This document shows, in pieces, positions 24,112 through 34,879 of a stretch of DNA of 64,000 nt. A program made the position numbers and the translations under genes. Source of the DNA: Ehretia macrophylla (lineage: Eukaryota; Streptophyta; Magnoliopsida; Boraginales; Ehretiaceae); assembly GCA_037974665.1 (NCBI GenBank), contig CM075765.1:14937501-15001500 (forward strand), read 5' to 3'. Within the stretch, counting starts at the first letter, position 1. Each line of letters opens with the position of its first letter. The notes below the pieces were generated by a model. That model was not told where the DNA came from. It searched no databases and worked only from the letters and a program-made list of their open reading frames with translations.

Positions 24112-25383
24112 CACTACAAAAAAAATTAGAATTTGCAATGGGCTGTCGCCATGCAGTCTCCAACATGGCGATGGTTTTGTGATGGGAAAGTTTGAGGCAA
24201 GTTTTGTGAGGGGAAGGTAACAGCAAAATATTCACCGCAAAAAACTGTCACTAAGCCGTCACCGTTGGTGACAACCGTCTTTGCCATCTCCAATTTCGTG
24301 ACGGCCATGCTATACCGTCACCAAATTGGCGACGACCAAGCTAGACCGTCACCAAATTAGCTATAGCACAGTGAGGGGAAAAATTAGGTAGGTAATAAAT
24401 GTAAAATTGAAAATTAAAACTTTTCCACTTCATATAATTTTGTAAATTATAAATTTATAATTGTTAATTGTTTGAATCATATGTTTTTTATAAAATTACA
24501 CATTATATTTTTGTACCTTTATTAATAAATTCTTATATAATTACTAAGATTAAAATTATATTTTTAAATATACATTTTTTTATAATTTTAAATGTTAATA
24601 ATTTTTTTTTCATTTTTCCTTGTCTCCGTATTGGAGACGGGGGCTATACCCCGTCACCAACATCAGAGACGGGAGCTAAATCCCATCTCTAATAATGGCA
24701 AGGGGAGCCCTAGCCCTTCTCCAATGGAGACAGGTAACCATCCCCTTCTCCAAAATTTTGGTGACGGGTGATGAACCCCGTATCCAATTTTGGAGACGGG
24801 AGATGAATCCCGTCTCCACCAATCTTTTTTTTTAAATAAATAAATAATTAATTAAAGGACATCAGCCCCATTGGGACTGATCTAATTTCAAAAACAAACA
24901 CCAATCCCCACGTCCTCTACCCCCCACCCATGATCCCCCCAGTCCCCTACCCCCACCCAGCGACCCACAACCCCCCACCCCTGCGACCCCCTCCCCCAAC
25001 CATAAGGTAATTTTATTTTATTGTTTTTTGTTATATAAATATATATAATATATTTACATATAGATGTGTATATATATAATATAATTTTTGTATGTTATTT
25101 TTGGTTTTTTTGAATTTTTTTTTTGTTTTTTTGCTTTTTTCTGTTTTTTTATTGTTTTGAGAGTATGTATGTGTTGTGTGGTGTATGTGTGGGTGGTGGT
25201 AGTGGAGGTACGTGTGTATGTGACCTGTAGTTTAGAGGATTTATTGTTATTTTATATGTTTGTATCTATTAATTTAGAATTTTTGTTTAATAAACACTAA
25301 AACACACAATTTAATAATTCTTTTGTTTATCTGTGTGTGTGTGTGTAGAGATAAGATAGCTTGGTCTTGTTGGAACTTTCAAA

Positions 25384-25884
25384 ATGGAGAATAGGACGAT
25401 ACCTGCTTCGCCTTGGTGGCTGAAGATGAAGGTGCAAAACAATAAAAATTGGAACGATATCAAGTCTTGTATATACGACACAAGCATGTGCAAGGATTTA
25501 GTTGCAAGATCGTATCTACTCAAGTCATATGACTTCACAAGCACCAAACTAACTCCCATTGAGGTACTATTTAATATCTATTATATGTAGAATAACATAT
25601 ATACAAGTGCTTTCTTAATTTGTGTTTTATTGGAACTTTTTTTCTTCACAAATATAATCACTTATAATTGATTTTTCTGCGTTGTCTTATAATTTGTGAA
25701 AAAACTTAAAATTAGCTAAAATATTCCATACGACACGGACTGTAATCTATGGGAGAATGAAGAAACCGCATTGTGTTACAACTGCCACTCTTGTAAACAA
25801 GGATTTCGAACAACACTCCAAGGCAAATGGCTCAAGCTTGGAGCTTTTCTCATTGCCATGTCCTTGCTATTGGCTATTTCTCAT
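25384..25884 (+). pseudogene. captured tetraspanin gene fragment
   Basis: Two open exon-like blocks. The first (25384-25563) encodes WNDIKSCIYDTSMCKDL and LKSYDFTSTKLTPIE and ends at a GAG-GTACTA donor. The second (about 25729-25884) encodes TDCNLWENEETALCYNCHSC, then KQGFRTTLQGKWLKL and a hydrophobic LIAMSLLLAISH, ending at CAT-GTAAGT. This matches the large extracellular loop and start of the fourth membrane segment of plant tetraspanins, including the CYxCxSCKxG signature. The family's CCKPP block, expected at the start of the second exon, is missing, as are the first three membrane segments and the C-terminus, so it cannot encode a working protein. No stop codon interrupts the two blocks. 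The fragment lies inside the CACTA element. Confidence 0.75.
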
Positions 25885-26366
25885 GTAAGTCATGTTTGCA
25901 ATCAAAACTAATAAACTGCATTTTAATAGGTCTTATGTATTTTCTATTTATTTCTAACAAGCTAGGTGACAATTTTATGGTTTTGTTCTCATGGTTTTCA
26001 ACAATTTCAAACTATTTCCTTTATCTCTTCATAGCCAAGCTTTCACCTAAAAGGGATGATGAGTTCATGGGTCTTCTTATATAGCTTAATTGTCCATTTT
26101 GTGCACCTGTTAAGATTAAAGAGATGAATCATGCACATATATGCATTATTGGTTTTCAGAATTCATGAAGAAAGTAAGCAAAATATATACTTTGGGTTGC
26201 TATTTATTGTGAAAGTATATGATAATCTAGATTTTTGTGCCTGAGCTAGTTGACTTTAAACCATGGTGTGAATTCCTGTTGTTACCTTACATCCCAACAA
26301 AGCTTATTGATAAGAATGCAAAATGTCATATTTCTATCCATTAATGTTTAATCTTCTACACCTATT

Positions 26367-27708
26367 TGATGCTTAAATACACTCATTATTTTTATATTTT
26401 GATTTAGGATGCAAATAGAGGCGTTAAGTGCAAAACGAAGTTAAATTACGCAATTCTGGACAGCTCCGATACTGTTACATTTTTTGGGCATAACTCTCTC
26501 ATCCGAACTCCGATTGAGGTGATTTAAGATGTTCTAGAAAGCCAAGAAGAAGATCTACAACTTTTATGTTTTGAGTTTTGAGAAATAAAGGCTGAATCAA
26601 AGAAGAAATTGGACGTGAAGTTGCTGCACCTGTGCTATTTAATGTTCTTGAATGTTCTTTATCTCGAAGCTTCTAGTTGATAGTGGAGGATGTGGTGCAC
26701 AAAAATTCTAGCTATTTTAGCTATCCTAATTGTAGTAGGACTTTTTCTAGTTGTTTTAGGCTTTCCTAGTTATATTAGGAGTTTCCTTCACCTTTAATAT
26801 TTTCTTATTCTATTTAGATTAGGATTCCATTATCTTAGGAAATTTGATAGGCTTCACAAACTATAAATAAGGGGAGAAATCATAAGATTTCGACCACCTC
26901 TTTTTCTCTCCCCTTTTCTCCTTCGAAATTTCTTTTATGGCTCTGCGTGGCTAACACTTTTATTCTTGGTCGAAGGGAATTGAAGCCTCGGAATCAAGAA
27001 AACTGTAAGATTTAATTAGTTTTTACTGTTCAATTTATGTTTTAAGTATTGAATGTTCTTCTGTTTTATTTATATAATTCTTTCGTTTAATTGCTAGGGT
27101 GGTCAACTAGTTTATTATTCATTATAATCTACTGCTAAGTTAGATATCAAATCCGTAATTGTTTGATCCCTCTAATTTGCGAAGCAACTAAGGTTTAATG
27201 ATTTGCTGAGTCAGAGATTATTAGATTTTAGGAAGAACGTTCAACTAAATTAAATGCAACCGCGTGTGCTTATGTTGTTTAGCTTCATCGATATCTCTAG
27301 TTCTTAAGGCTGCTACTAGATTAAACCTTTAGCGCGTGTCTGAGATTGTTTAGTGGTTAGGGTTAATTAGGTCGCGTGTATTCTAATTAACTACGACTAA
27401 GGAGAGATAGGAAAATAATTCCAACGATGAATATTTAAAGTTTGAATTGATATATACTTGCATCAATGATCAGTTATAAGATTCTGATGGTGGATGTTGA
27501 CTTAGACCAAGGTTCGTCTTCTTAATTAAATTCAATATTTTTAAATTCAGTAATTTTTCTTAAGTTTTCTTTATATACTCAAACCTCCCCCAACCTCGTT
27601 TACGTAACACAAATTAGGCTAGATACTCTCTATGAGAACGATCCATGCTCACACTACTACATATATTTTTCGGAGTACAGGTTTTATGTTTGGTTGCCTA
27701 CGACATCA
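26367..27708 (+). mobile_element. solo LTR, probably Ty3/Gypsy
   Basis: The block begins TGATGCTTAAATACACTC and ends ACGACATCA, so TGATG and CATCA form the short inverted ends of an LTR. It includes a TATAAATAAGGGG promoter-like stretch near 26862. Phrases such as CTCATCCGAACTCCGATTGA and, near the end, CTCTATGAGAACGATCCATG resemble LTRs of plant Ty3/Gypsy elements of the Tat group. No internal coding sequence follows. CACCTAT occurs near both ends, but no exact adjacent 5 bp duplication was found, so the boundaries are approximate. Confidence 0.5.
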
Positions 27709-28385
27709 CACCACCTATATTTTTATATTCTTCTTTTAAAAATGTTATTAAAGGATTATTGTCACAGTCACAGAGCATTTGGCTCAATGAACTTCTAGCC
27801 ATGAGACCCAAATATTAAAAATAGCTTAAAAAATGGAATGGTTGTCTCAAGAAGTTGTAGATAAGTTCTACATAATTTTGAAAATTGGTTATCTCTGAGC
27901 TGATTCTGTTCATATTTTCAAGCTCAATCTCTGAGGTATCATTTTTAATATATGTGTGATATTCTTATGGATGAAGTACATGTGTATCTTTTTCCTGGCT
28001 ATAAAAAGCTTTCACATTATCAGAAAGATGCTTATCTAGATCTGTGTTGAAGTAAATTTGTGCGTCTCATTTTCTCTTCCTTTTGGACTATGTCAATAAT
28101 AACTCTATAGTATTTAGTCTATATCAGAAATACACTGGTATATCTTAAACTCCATCTTATAACTTTGAGCGTTTTGTACTCTCCGAAAACATCACCTTAA
28201 GTATTTTCCTTGTTTTTTTGCATTATCTTATTCTATTCACAGTCACACTGCGTTTAGACTGCTTTGAGTATGGTGTTCATGGTTTTTACACATTTATGCA
28301 ATTTTTAGTATAGTGTTTTTTTTTCTTTTGTATAACTAAAACTTAAGTTAATAAGACTTTGGCTTCATTGCAAATACAAAAGACT

Positions 28386-28760
28386 GAGTTTACATGTCCT
28401 CCGTGGTTCTCTTCGAGTGTGAAGAAATTGATCAAAAGAATTCAGGATTCTAATCCATATACAGTATGTAAATAAACGGGTTTTCTTTCCTACTCTCCTA
28501 ACTGCTGCTTCTTCTTGTTTTTTTGGAGTAATCTTATACAGAAAATTTGAAATTTTGTGATGTCCCTGATATTGAGTTTTGGTGTTTGGTTCTTTCAACT
28601 GGTTTAATTTCTGAATCCATATGTGTTGATGAACATGATACAACGCATCACAATTGTTGAAACCATTGAGAATGAATGGTTCAAAAAAGGCTATGAACTG
28701 CCTATTTTTCAACAAGAAGATGTTAGTCTTGATGATGTGAATGTAATATTTAATAGTAAA
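28386..28760 (+). pseudogene. captured CIPK protein kinase fragment
   Basis: The first block (28386-28464) encodes EFTCPPWFSSSVKKLIKRIQ, then DSNPYT. The second (28644-28760) encodes RITIVETIENEWFKKGYELP, then IFQQEDVSLDDVNVIFNSK. Joined, they match the end of the kinase domain and the start of the junction region of CBL-interacting protein kinases (SnRK3), where FxCPPWFS, DPNPxTRI and EWFKKxYxPPxF are hallmarks. The usual Pro-Pro after KKGY is altered to Leu-Pro, splice sites are damaged, and the frame upstream of the first block is broken. The ATP-binding and catalytic parts and the NAF motif are absent. It is a dead exon pair inside the CACTA element, in the same orientation as the tetraspanin fragment. 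Confidence 0.75.
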
Positions 28761-28934
28761 GTTTACTCCTTGAGATACTTCTACCAAAACCGTATCATTA
28801 TGTGTTATCGTGGTTCTTATTGGCTTTCTCTAATCATTGTGATGTTGTACTAAGATCACCATGTCCCGAAGTAATATTTAAGTGTCACTTTATCTCAAGC
28901 CTCATCTGTTGCATATCTTTCAAGATGTCATTAG

Positions 28935-31810
28935 TGTAACGCCCCGCTCATTCACAAGACCGGAGGCTCTAATAATCATGCTATTCTAAACCCATTACCA
29001 CCCTGGTCACGAAATTTTAGGGAAAATAGATAGAGTCTCTCCTATACCGTGGACATTCTGAAAACATGTAAACATAATATAAGACACAATACAACTAAAC
29101 TCTAATTCTAACAACTCCAGCTCTAACTATATCCCAGCTTCAAGGTCGGTCGAGCCTTAAGCAAGACATAGAAAACACACCCAAGCATGCATTTAACAAT
29201 CCTTGAAACCTTATCTCTTTTAATCCGCTTATCATACCACTCTATATTAACCATTAGACTTTCTTATAAACTAAAGCCAAACAATTATTAACTTCTATTG
29301 ACACACAAGCAAGTAGCATAAAGGAAAGAAAGATAAACTATTACAATCTACTACCATTCAAGCCATACATTAACCTAACTATTACAATTCTTCAACAACT
29401 CCAAATATATACAAACCCATAGGCACAAAATAGAACAAAACATAATATAAACAAAGTCTTCCACAGTTTAGCAGACAAACACTCCAATCTCAAGTAATAG
29501 CACACAGCAACTAAGGCAATTCCTCCAACTGCGCCACCTGAAACATGTTTAGCGAGGTATGAGCAATCACAATTGCTCAATGAAGGATAAAGTCTACCAA
29601 GGACGTGCAATGCAGCAGATAACTCAATAGACATTTAAAACAACTAATGGACAATTAAAGTAACAAGTTACCACACATTAAAAAAGATATGATTCACTTG
29701 CTCTTCAATCACGAACCACGAGCCACAAACTGAAATTCTGATGTAATAATTACACTGATATCGATAAGCCAGCATCCCCTTATAACTCCAAAATGGGTGT
29801 ACTCCAGATGTACCCCGAAATCCTACGACCCAACTCTCCCTAGGCGACATTCCAAGCGAGAGAGGGACTGGGCAACCATGGTAGCCGAGTTAGACCGGTA
29901 AGCCCGATGCCACGAGGTTTTCACAACACTACTCTGCCCAAATGGTTGCGCAACCATGATGCAATGTACTCGAAATGATAACAATATAATAAATCAATAA
30001 ACACATGATTGAGGGACAACAAAGTAGGTTGCCCTCACACACAATATATAGACAATAAGTACACATAATCTATGTACAAGTAAATAAACTATTATGCACG
30101 TAAGGATGAAGTCTCCCTCACCTCTACCGAGCTCCAAGATGTAAGTTTGGATCACATCATTTCCAGACCTTGAACCTATGAGAAGCATTACTTCAATTAC
30201 TCTTTAACTACAACATTCATTAATTGTTCAGCTAGGTTAGCTAAGCAGAAGGCACCTTAATATACTCAGGCTAAACATATCATCCAACTAATCATTCTAG
30301 CAGCCCAGTTACAAGTCTTAAGTATATCTTCACCCATACAACACAATATACAAGTAATATAAACATTATACAAGATATAAACATATTTACTCAATCCTTA
30401 ACAAGTAATACATAAACAATATAAGCAATATATAAGCATATCACGAAATTAACAAAATGAACACAAATGGGTAAATTACATATTTTCCACAAAACATTAC
30501 CAAAAGCTCACAATTAACTTAAAAGTGCATTTAAACACTTAAGAAACAATTACAAGGTCATAGTAGTGCAAAACAACTGATTTCCTACTTTAACCCCTTT
30601 GTAACACAACCCATTTCCCTTCCAAACTGAAGCTATTGTTTTAGATTAGTGAGTGGCCTATTTTACACTTCTAATTAACCCATTAGGCACCCTTAGGACC
30701 CTCGAAGTTTCCCAATTACTCGCATTTAGCACAAAAGCCCCAATTTTTCCCTTGTGAGTTTGTATTACAAGTACCCTAACTGGGACTCAACCGAGGATTA
30801 ACAAAGCACATCTAGCACCTATATAGCCTAAGAATACTAAATGTGATGGCCGAATTAACCCAGATTTGCGTTAACCCCGAAACCCCTTTTAAAAAGTCGC
30901 ATATTTCATGTGTTAGCCAATTTTTGAGCAATTCAACGTCACGGGGCTATTAAATTATCTTTATTAACATTTAAAGCACCTACTCGAAGCAATGAATCAA
31001 GCCCTATCGCACAATTTCACAAATCCCTAGAAAAACATCACTATTCATGCCCTAAAATCAAACCGTCAAATTCAACCGTTTAAAATACGAAACAATTACA
31101 TAAATGTGGTTTCTACTACTTGTATACAACATATATGCCCTAGTTTAAGCATTCCATAACCATTTAGTTGCAAAACAAGAAATTCAAGATTGTTAACAAC
31201 ATTTCAAAGATGCAAAATATATGATAAAATCCCTTATCAATGCGCGTAGAAGCTCGTAGGAGGCTAGCAAACCCTCTAAACCACTTGCACCTAGCTTGGC
31301 TTAGCTTGAAATGAAGATTTGATGAGCCAAAAAAATTTCTTTTCCCTTGTTGTTGCTGTCGGGTTTGGGGGGCTGTTTTGGGAGCTTTTGTTTTATTTTT
31401 TTAAAGCTATGTTATGTATATAAGTGTTTAATAAGTATATATGTATGTGTAGAAAATAATTATGTGAGTATGTTAGTCATAAAGTAAGTCAAACTAACTT
31501 AAAATAGGCCTAATGATGTAATTAATTGCTAGCTAGCTCAAATAACATTGCTAACTACGTAATACTATTCATTGAATCATTAAAAATATTTTCTAAACGA
31601 AGGCTTCTAACGCAATTCGCTCAAACTCACAATTTTCTTATTCCTAAAATAATTAATATGATTTAAAAAAAATGCTAATTCGAAGTAAATAAGTAGTTGA
31701 AAAACGTGATGAATAGTAACCACATAAAGCAACAAGTAATACACCGTAAAAATGCGCAAATAGTTGATGCAACAGTTAATAGGTGAACGGTGAAGTTCTC
31801 GGGCGTCACA
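28935..31810. mobile_element. 2.9 kb solo LTR with ATTAG target duplication
   Basis: The left end TGTAACGCCC and the complement of the right end, TGTGACGCCC, form the inverted termini. ATTAG is duplicated exactly at 28930-28934 and 31811-31815. TG...CA ends plus a 5 bp duplication indicate an LTR, left alone after recombination between two LTRs. The TGTAACRCCC end and the length recall long-LTR Ty3/Gypsy chromoviruses (Tekay/Del), but that lineage call is an inference. The small minus-strand frames inside are not genes. Confidence 0.7.
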
Positions 31811-32653
31811 ATTAGAGTTGCACATTGAATCAGTTTCTCAAGTTAGTGGGTGAATTGAAAAAAAATTATATTCAAGGCCTCACTTTTTTTTTTGGACTAT
31901 AAGGCCTCACTTGAAAGTGAATACTTAGAACTAAATTATTAATTTCCCCTATATGTATATTCTTGATATTCTATTCATAAAATTATTGGTTTAAATTAAG
32001 ATGAGTGGTAAATGAAATGTTTGGAATGCATAGCTAAATTGTTCTGTTTTCCTCGCTTTTTGTTTATTTCTAACATGTTGCATTTGCTCAAATTAAAGAC
32101 AAGAATCTGAATCCATTAAATTAACTTTGAGCAATTTATATAAATGTAGAATATCTCAAAGTTTCGAGGATTTATAGAACCCAATATGCTAAGATATTTA
32201 AGAAGTATAAACTGGGTTGTCATTCTTTGTAGAGCAGGAAAAATGGACAAAATCATCTAGCTGGAATACACTGACAGATCCATTGAAGGGGGAATCGTTC
32301 ATTATAGTTGCTAAAGTAGATGAAATATAGGTACATAAAAGTTTCCTTTGGTCATTTTTTACAAATATCTTATGGTTGGACACATATCTAGGACGGCAAT
32401 ATACATGCTTTCCCTGCCTGTTGTAATTCATCTAAATAGCAAAAGGTTGTTCAGTAGTATCCATTTATATTTGGTTTCTAAATTTTAATTTTCTTTATAT
32501 TTGTGCGGCAATAACTAGGTTTTATGTATCAACTCAAATTAACTGTATTAGAATTTATATAATTAATACTATTTATTCCAATTTATTGATACAAGTTGAT
32601 TCTCATTGCAAGTCATTTTATTTATAATATTTTATTAATATAAATTGGGCTCA

Positions 32654-32686
32654 GCCCGTGCATATGCACGGGCCAACCCTAACTAG
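32654..32686 (+). mobile_element. Helitron 3' terminus (hairpin plus CTAG)
   Basis: A perfect 20 bp palindrome (two 10 bp arms, GCCCGTGCAT and its complement) at 32654-32673 is followed 9 bases later by CTAG at 32683-32686 and then T. A GC-rich hairpin just before CTRR, with insertion between A and T, defines Helitron 3' ends. Orientation is plus, as for both captured gene fragments. The 5' end is uncertain: one candidate is A followed by TCTATTAATTTAG at 25265. Confidence 0.7.
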
Positions 32687-33287
32687 TATGTATATAAATG
32701 GGTTAGTTGTACATATATCATTCAAAAATGATCTACTTTTGCATTATACCAATTTTTGTAACAGATTTGTTTATGTTATAAAGAATTGTGAGATGTGAGA
32801 GAAAGTAAGGATAATAATTAACAACATACACATGCAAAGAGATTAGGGGGTTTTAGGAAGAAAGAGAAGATAAACTGTTGCATGCAATTTTGGCAAGGGC
32901 TTGACGACGGTTGTTTTGGTGACGACATGGGGTCAGGTGAAGTTGGCGAGGGCATGGTGATGGGAAATATTAGTGATGACATGGTGATGGGAATTGTTTG
33001 TGACGGCATGGTGACAGAAAATTTTTGTGACGGTGTGGTGACGGGATAAATTGGCGAGGGCTTAATGAGGGGAAACATTGGCGAGGGCTCGGTGACGACA
33101 ATCATTGGTAACGGCCTGGTGACGAGCTATCGCAATACGATGACAACTTGGTGACTGGGAGGATTTTGGCAATCACCTCGTGTTTAACAGACGTTTCCCC
33201 TTACCATACCATCACAAAGTTGAAATTGGCGACTGCACGGTGAGGGGAACCGTCCGTCGCAGAATTCAGTTTTTATTTGTAATGCGA

Positions 33288-34306
33288 TATATTTTCAATT
33301 AAAATTTCAAAATATTATATTCGTGTATTTAAATAAATTATTCTAATTGATATGATTTATGAAAAAATTCACTTAATAGCCTCATATTTTCATTTTCTAG
33401 AACTAAAAACTCAAAATAAAATAAAATATTAGCATATTCATTATTCAGGACAATAATCAAAATATGAAGCTCTAGGCAAATTAATGTACGAAAAAATATG
33501 ATTAACAAAATTATTGAACATCGTCATATTAGGACAATAATCAAAATATGAATGACTTAGTTAATTTAACCTAAAAAATTACCACTAAAATATAATTAGC
33601 AAAAAAATATACACTAACAAAATTATTACGAGAATTGTAAATTGTTAAACTTACCTGGTGCCCTGCCTTAAGATGTTCATCTACTGAAAAAAAATTAATA
33701 AAATAAATTATGGATAAAGTTATGTAAATAAAAAAATAATAAGTAAATATAATACAGAGTTTTTATGATATATTAGCTTAATTTGTTCATTTTATCGTGT
33801 TAGTGGGAATTAGAATTTTAAGAAGAAATGTTAGGAATTAGAGGAAAAATATGTGAATGAAGAATGAAAGAGAACTATAGAAATGAATCATTGAAGGATA
33901 ATAGAGATGGGAGGTTTTTGCACTCTGTTGGGAAGATGAGGTGTTTTTTTAAAAGTAATATTTATATAACATGATTATGTTTTATATAATTATATTTTGA
34001 AAGTTAAAAGGTAGCCAAAAGTAGTCAAAAGTGGCCAAAATATTGTTTTGCTTTTTTGGGGGTTGGGGAACAAAAAAATGTTGGGGGCTGGTTGTTCTTT
34101 TTTTTTGTTAGTTGGCTAATTGTTCCATTTAAAACATATAGCAATTTTTTTTTGAAGTTGGGAGGGCTCGAGCCCCCTTAGGCCACAACGTGGCTCCGTC
34201 CTTGGCGATAAGCATTTTATATATTACAAAGGTTTCTTGAACTAAATTTTTTTTGTAATGGTTAAAGTTTTTTATAATTTTTTGTTAATTATTGCAACGA
34301 TTTTAT
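33288..34306. other. AT-rich intergenic DNA, no gene seen
   Basis: No conserved frame. A GC-richer stretch near 34158-34205 (GGGCTCGAGCCCCCTTAGG, then GTGGCTCCGTCC) looks like decayed transposon sequence but could not be assigned. Confidence 0.45.
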
Positions 34307-34879
34307 TGTTGGGTCATGGCGCAACGAAATGATAAGGTCAAACCAGTATCACGGAACTAAAATATGAATGAGAATAGTAAAAATTGAGACCCAATATTTT
34401 ACCACGTAAAACCGTCAAATAAATTGAGGAAAAAACTACAGTATAGGAAGATTTCACTATTATGTAAAAGTATTTTACAATGGTCTTCTCTATATTATAT
34501 GGAAAGAACTATTACACTATCTCAAATAATAGGAGAAACTAGCTCTCACTCAATATAGGATAACAAAAGAGGAATAGAACACTCAGAAGAAACCTTTGTT
34601 TTTATCTCTGAACTGGGATACTTGCTAATGCCTTCGGTTCTTTCGAATCTATCTATTTATAGATGTAAAAAGGAGAGAATTGGTGAAATTTTGTCAAACA
34701 AGACAGTCACCCTATTGCCGTTCTATTATCATAGTTGCACTATTCTCTTCTTCCTCTATTGATTGTTATTACTTCTTTTCATGCAACATGCCATAATTCT
34801 TTGACATTTGCTAGCATATACATTAAATGCACAGATGTGCCTCTTTCTCACCAAAAGTGAGACTTTACGTCATCTCACA
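34307..34879 (-). mobile_element. 3' LTR of decayed Copia element
   Basis: Read on the minus strand it begins TGTGAGATGACG, directly after a purine-rich AAGTAGGAGAA (polypurine tract) that follows the RNase H region, and ends ACCCAACA. It contains TTTTACGTGGT, a motif common in Copia LTRs. The partner 5' LTR is not present at the other end of the element, which is truncated near 39210. Confidence 0.65.

Larger units (their letters stand above)
24112..33284. mobile_element. CACTA (En/Spm-like) element carrying nested insertions
   Basis: The left end reads CACTACAAAAAAA and the complement of the right end reads CATTACAAATAAAAAC, a slightly decayed CACTA terminus. CGA flanks both ends (24109-24111 and 33285-33287), the 3 bp target duplication of this superfamily. 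Both subterminal zones (about 24130-24810 and 32880-33270) are filled with short GC-richer repeats of the type GTGACGG, GGAGACGGG and CCGTCACC in both orientations, the typical transposase-binding array. No transposase frame is visible, so it is non-autonomous. The interior holds tetraspanin and CIPK gene fragments, two LTRs and a Helitron-like 3' end. Confidence 0.8.

Noticed and set aside
32818-33105. Pro/Ser/Thr-rich minus-strand frame of 95 codons
   Set aside because: It translates the short CACTA subterminal repeats (PSP, TMPS periodicity), so it is an artefact of repeat sequence.
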